DNA of 16,421 nucleotides from CAYTLW01 sp964438735 (GTDB lineage Bacteria; Myxococcota_A; UBA9042). Under the pieces are notes generated by a model, which made no database searches, had not been told where the DNA came from, and saw only the letters and a program-made list of their open reading frames with translations. This document shows positions 15,102-16,421 of the stretch, one piece after another. Location of the stretch: NCBI GenBank assembly GCA_964438735.1, contig CAYTLW010000152.1, positions 1 through 16,421 on the forward strand, written 5' to 3'. The first letter of the stretch is position 1, and each line of letters begins with the position of its first letter. Position numbers and translations under genes: made by a program.

Positions 15102-15123
15102 TCCTGCCTGCTGCCGGAGTTCC

Positions 15124-16068
15124 ATGCCCCACGACCACCACAGCCACGCCCCGCCGCCCGGCAACGCCGCCGCTCGGCGCGCCTTGACGATGGCGCTTTG
15201 GCTCAACGGCGGCTTCCTGCTCATCGAGGCCACGGCGGGTTGGCTGACCGGCTCATTGGCGCTGCTCTCAGACGCCGCCCACATGCTCAGCGACGTGGCC
15301 GCACTGTCCATCGCCCTGTCGGCCTCCCACCTGGCCGAAAAGCAGGCCGGCGCGACCCAGACCTTCGGATTCCGGCGAGCAGAACCCGTCGCAGCCTTCG
15401 TTAACGCGTTGCTCATGTTGCTGGTCTGCGGATACATCTTCTGGGAGGCCTTCGAGCGCCTGCTGCGCGGACCGCCGCAGGTGCCCGGCTGGCCGATCCT
15501 GGTAGTAGGCGCCATCGGCCTGGCCATCAATGTCGGCAGCGCCTGGCTGCTCTATCGCTCCGACCGCGACAACCTCAACGTGCGCGGCGCCCTGGTGCAC
15601 ATGGCAGCCGATGCGCTGGGCTCTCTGGGCGCCATCGTCGCTGCGCTCTTCGTTATGGGCGGATTCGTCGCCGCTGACGCGATCGTGAGCTTGATGATCG
15701 GCATGCTGGTGCTTTGGGGTACCTGGGGTTTGCTGCGCGACTCGGCCCGTGTGCTGCTGGAGTTCGCGCCGCGCGGCCTGGTGGTGGACGAGGTTCATGA
15801 TGCCATCTGCGATGTAGCCGGCGTGGAAGACGTGCACGACCTGCATGTCTGGACCCTGGACGGCAATCACTGCGTGCTGACCGCCCACCTGGTCCTTTGC
15901 GGCCCGGAGGCACCGTCGGCCGTGCGGCAGGCGGTCGAGACGTTGTTGCGGGATCGATTCAAGATCGACCACACGACGTTGCAGTTGGAAGGCCTGGGCG
16001 AGTGCGCGGCGGTCGACTGCGGCTTTGGTGGTCGGCGCAAGGGTCGAGGTCTGCATGCGGTGCGCTGA
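15124..16068 (+). CDS. Cation diffusion facilitator, zinc efflux transporter (CzcD/ZitB type)
   Basis: The product has 314 residues, the usual size for CzcD-type exporters, which exchange cytoplasmic Zn2+ (also Cd2+ or Co2+) for protons across the inner membrane. A His-rich N-terminus (HDHHSH, residues 3-8) precedes about six transmembrane segments. The metal site is visible as HxxxD in TM2 (His53, Asp57 in SDAAHMLSD) and HxxxD in TM5 (His159, Asp163 in LVHMAAD), the zinc-type two-His two-Asp arrangement. FGFRRAEP follows TM2 as in the family. The C-terminal cytoplasmic domain (about 215-290) carries VHDLHVWTLDGNHCVLTAHL, typical of CDF dimerisation domains. GGAG at 15116-15119 supports the ATG at 15124. 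The upstream in-frame ATG at 15097 lies inside the operator and is rejected. The gene end overlaps the repressor gene by 14 bases, so the two are co-translated. Confidence 0.93.
   Translation: MPHDHHSHAPPPGNAAARRALTMALWLNGGFLLIEATAGWLTGSLALLSDAAHMLSDVAALSIALSASHLAEKQAGATQTFGFRRAEPVAAFVNALLMLLVCGYIFWEAFERLLRGPPQVPGWPILVVGAIGLAINVGSAWLLYRSDRDNLNVRGALVHMAADALGSLGAIVAALFVMGGFVAADAIVSLMIGMLVLWGTWGLLRDSARVLLEFAPRGLVVDEVHDAICDVAGVEDVHDLHVWTLDGNHCVLTAHLVLCGPEAPSAVRQAVETLLRDRFKIDHTTLQLEGLGECAAVDCGFGGRRKGRGLHAVR
16046..16049 (+). promoter_or_regulatory. Shine-Dalgarno site fixing the ArsR start
   Basis: GAGG, inside the transporter coding sequence, ends five bases before the ATG at 16055. It favours this start over the in-frame TTG at 16025 and implies translational coupling to the transporter. 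Confidence 0.65.
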
Positions 16069-16417
16069 CCAGCCGGTCGGTGAGCCCCTGCCCAATCCCC
16101 ACGCGGTCGACGCCGCGGTGGCGTTATTTGCCGCTCTGGCCCATCCCGTGCGCCTGACCGTGCTCCTCGCACTGAGCCGTCAGGAAGGACTCACGGTCGG
16201 CCAGCTGACGGAGCTGGCTCAGGCGGAACAATCGGCCATGTCGCACCAACTGCGGGCTCTACGAGATGCCCGTCTGGTGACGAGCGAGCGGGATGGGCGG
16301 CGGATTCGCTATCGGCTGCACGACGAACACGTCGCCCACATCATCGAGGATGCGCTGACCCATGCCGTGGACGAGGTGGCCAACATCGAGCGGGACCTCG
16401 GCAGCGCGTCTCGCTAG
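16055..16417 (+). CDS. ArsR/SmtB-family zinc-responsive transcriptional repressor
   Basis: The product has 120 residues, a normal length for ArsR/SmtB winged-helix repressors. ALAHPVRLTVLLAL (residues 27-40) is the conserved N-terminal helix. LTVGQLTELAQAEQSAMSHQLRALRDARLV (about 46-75) is the helix-turn-helix with the recognition helix at SAMSHQLRALR. SERDGRRIRYRL (77-88) is the beta-hairpin wing. Helix alpha5 keeps the zinc-site spacing of SmtB and CzrA: Asp90, His92, His103 and Asp106 stand where SmtB has Asp104, His106, His117 and Glu120. The last ligand is therefore Asp where SmtB has Glu and CzrA has His. No ArsR-type alpha3 cysteine pair is present, which argues against an arsenic, cadmium or lead sensor. 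It would bind the operator at 15080-15101 when zinc is low and release it when zinc rises. Only four bases follow its stop. Confidence 0.9.
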   Translation: MRCADQPVGEPLPNPHAVDAAVALFAALAHPVRLTVLLALSRQEGLTVGQLTELAQAEQSAMSHQLRALRDARLVTSERDGRRIRYRLHDEHVAHIIEDALTHAVDEVANIERDLGSASR

Positions 16418-16421
16418 TACT

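Larger units (their letters stand above)
14758..15123. other. Divergent intergenic region with repeats and the zinc operon promoter
   Basis: This 366-bp gap lies between divergent genes. Near the minus-strand lipoprotein are two small palindromes, at 14785-14795 and 14823-14835. The middle (14851-15039) is repeat cluster 3. The end (15073-15123) holds the promoter, operator and ribosome site of the transporter gene. No coding sequence is supported. Confidence 0.6.

Noticed and set aside
15097..15123. Longer N-terminus for the zinc transporter starting at 15097
   Set aside because: That ATG lies in the right arm of the operator and over the candidate -10 element, so it would not be in the transcript. 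The ATG at 15124 has GGAG upstream and gives a standard CDF N-terminus.

Overview
The window is GC-rich, with strong G/C preference at third codon positions. It carries an unusual load of large exported lipoproteins with acidic Asp/Ala/Gly tethers and Cys-rich CDDGxxCT-type repeats. That combination suggests a myxobacterium or another former 'deltaproteobacterium' (Myxococcota). This is an inference from protein style; no rRNA or marker gene is present.

Layout. (1) 1-3112, plus: 3' part of a large zinc metalloprotease of the DUF5117/DUF4953 (EcxA-like) metzincin type, with HEVGHSLGLMH and a Met-turn. (2) 3117-4451: a REP-associated tyrosine transposase (RAYT, minus strand) lying between two inverted copies of a repeat. 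(3) 4728-5522, plus: a coiled-coil lipoprotein. (4) 5861-13664, plus: a probable two-gene operon of a TPR protein with two membrane segments and a 2289-residue lipoprotein. The latter holds an acidic tether, Cys-rich repeats, two formylglycine-generating-enzyme-fold domains, a beta-propeller-like region and three LamG/concanavalin-like domains. (5) 13729-14757, minus: a lipoprotein of unknown function, convergent with the giant gene. (6) 15124-16417, plus: a zinc-type cation diffusion facilitator overlapping an ArsR/SmtB-type repressor gene, behind a promoter with a perfect 8-6-8 inverted-repeat operator.

The intergenic spaces share one theme. Short repeats with a common core (TGAAGGGTGCCA, then GG or CC, then CGA) recur in four places: 3117-3140, 4422-4490, 5548-5732 and 14851-15039. 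Inside the clusters they have a dominant 35-bp period. They face both ways and come in two sequence variants. A RAYT in the same window, with this repeat at both its edges, suggests they are a REP-like family mobilised by it. This is the strongest candidate for something undescribed here.

Functionally, most of the window encodes the cell envelope: exported protease, lipoproteins and an anchored multidomain adhesin-like protein. The last two genes form a self-contained zinc export and sensing module whose operator and sensor ligands can be read directly. No tRNA, rRNA, CRISPR array or prophage gene was seen.
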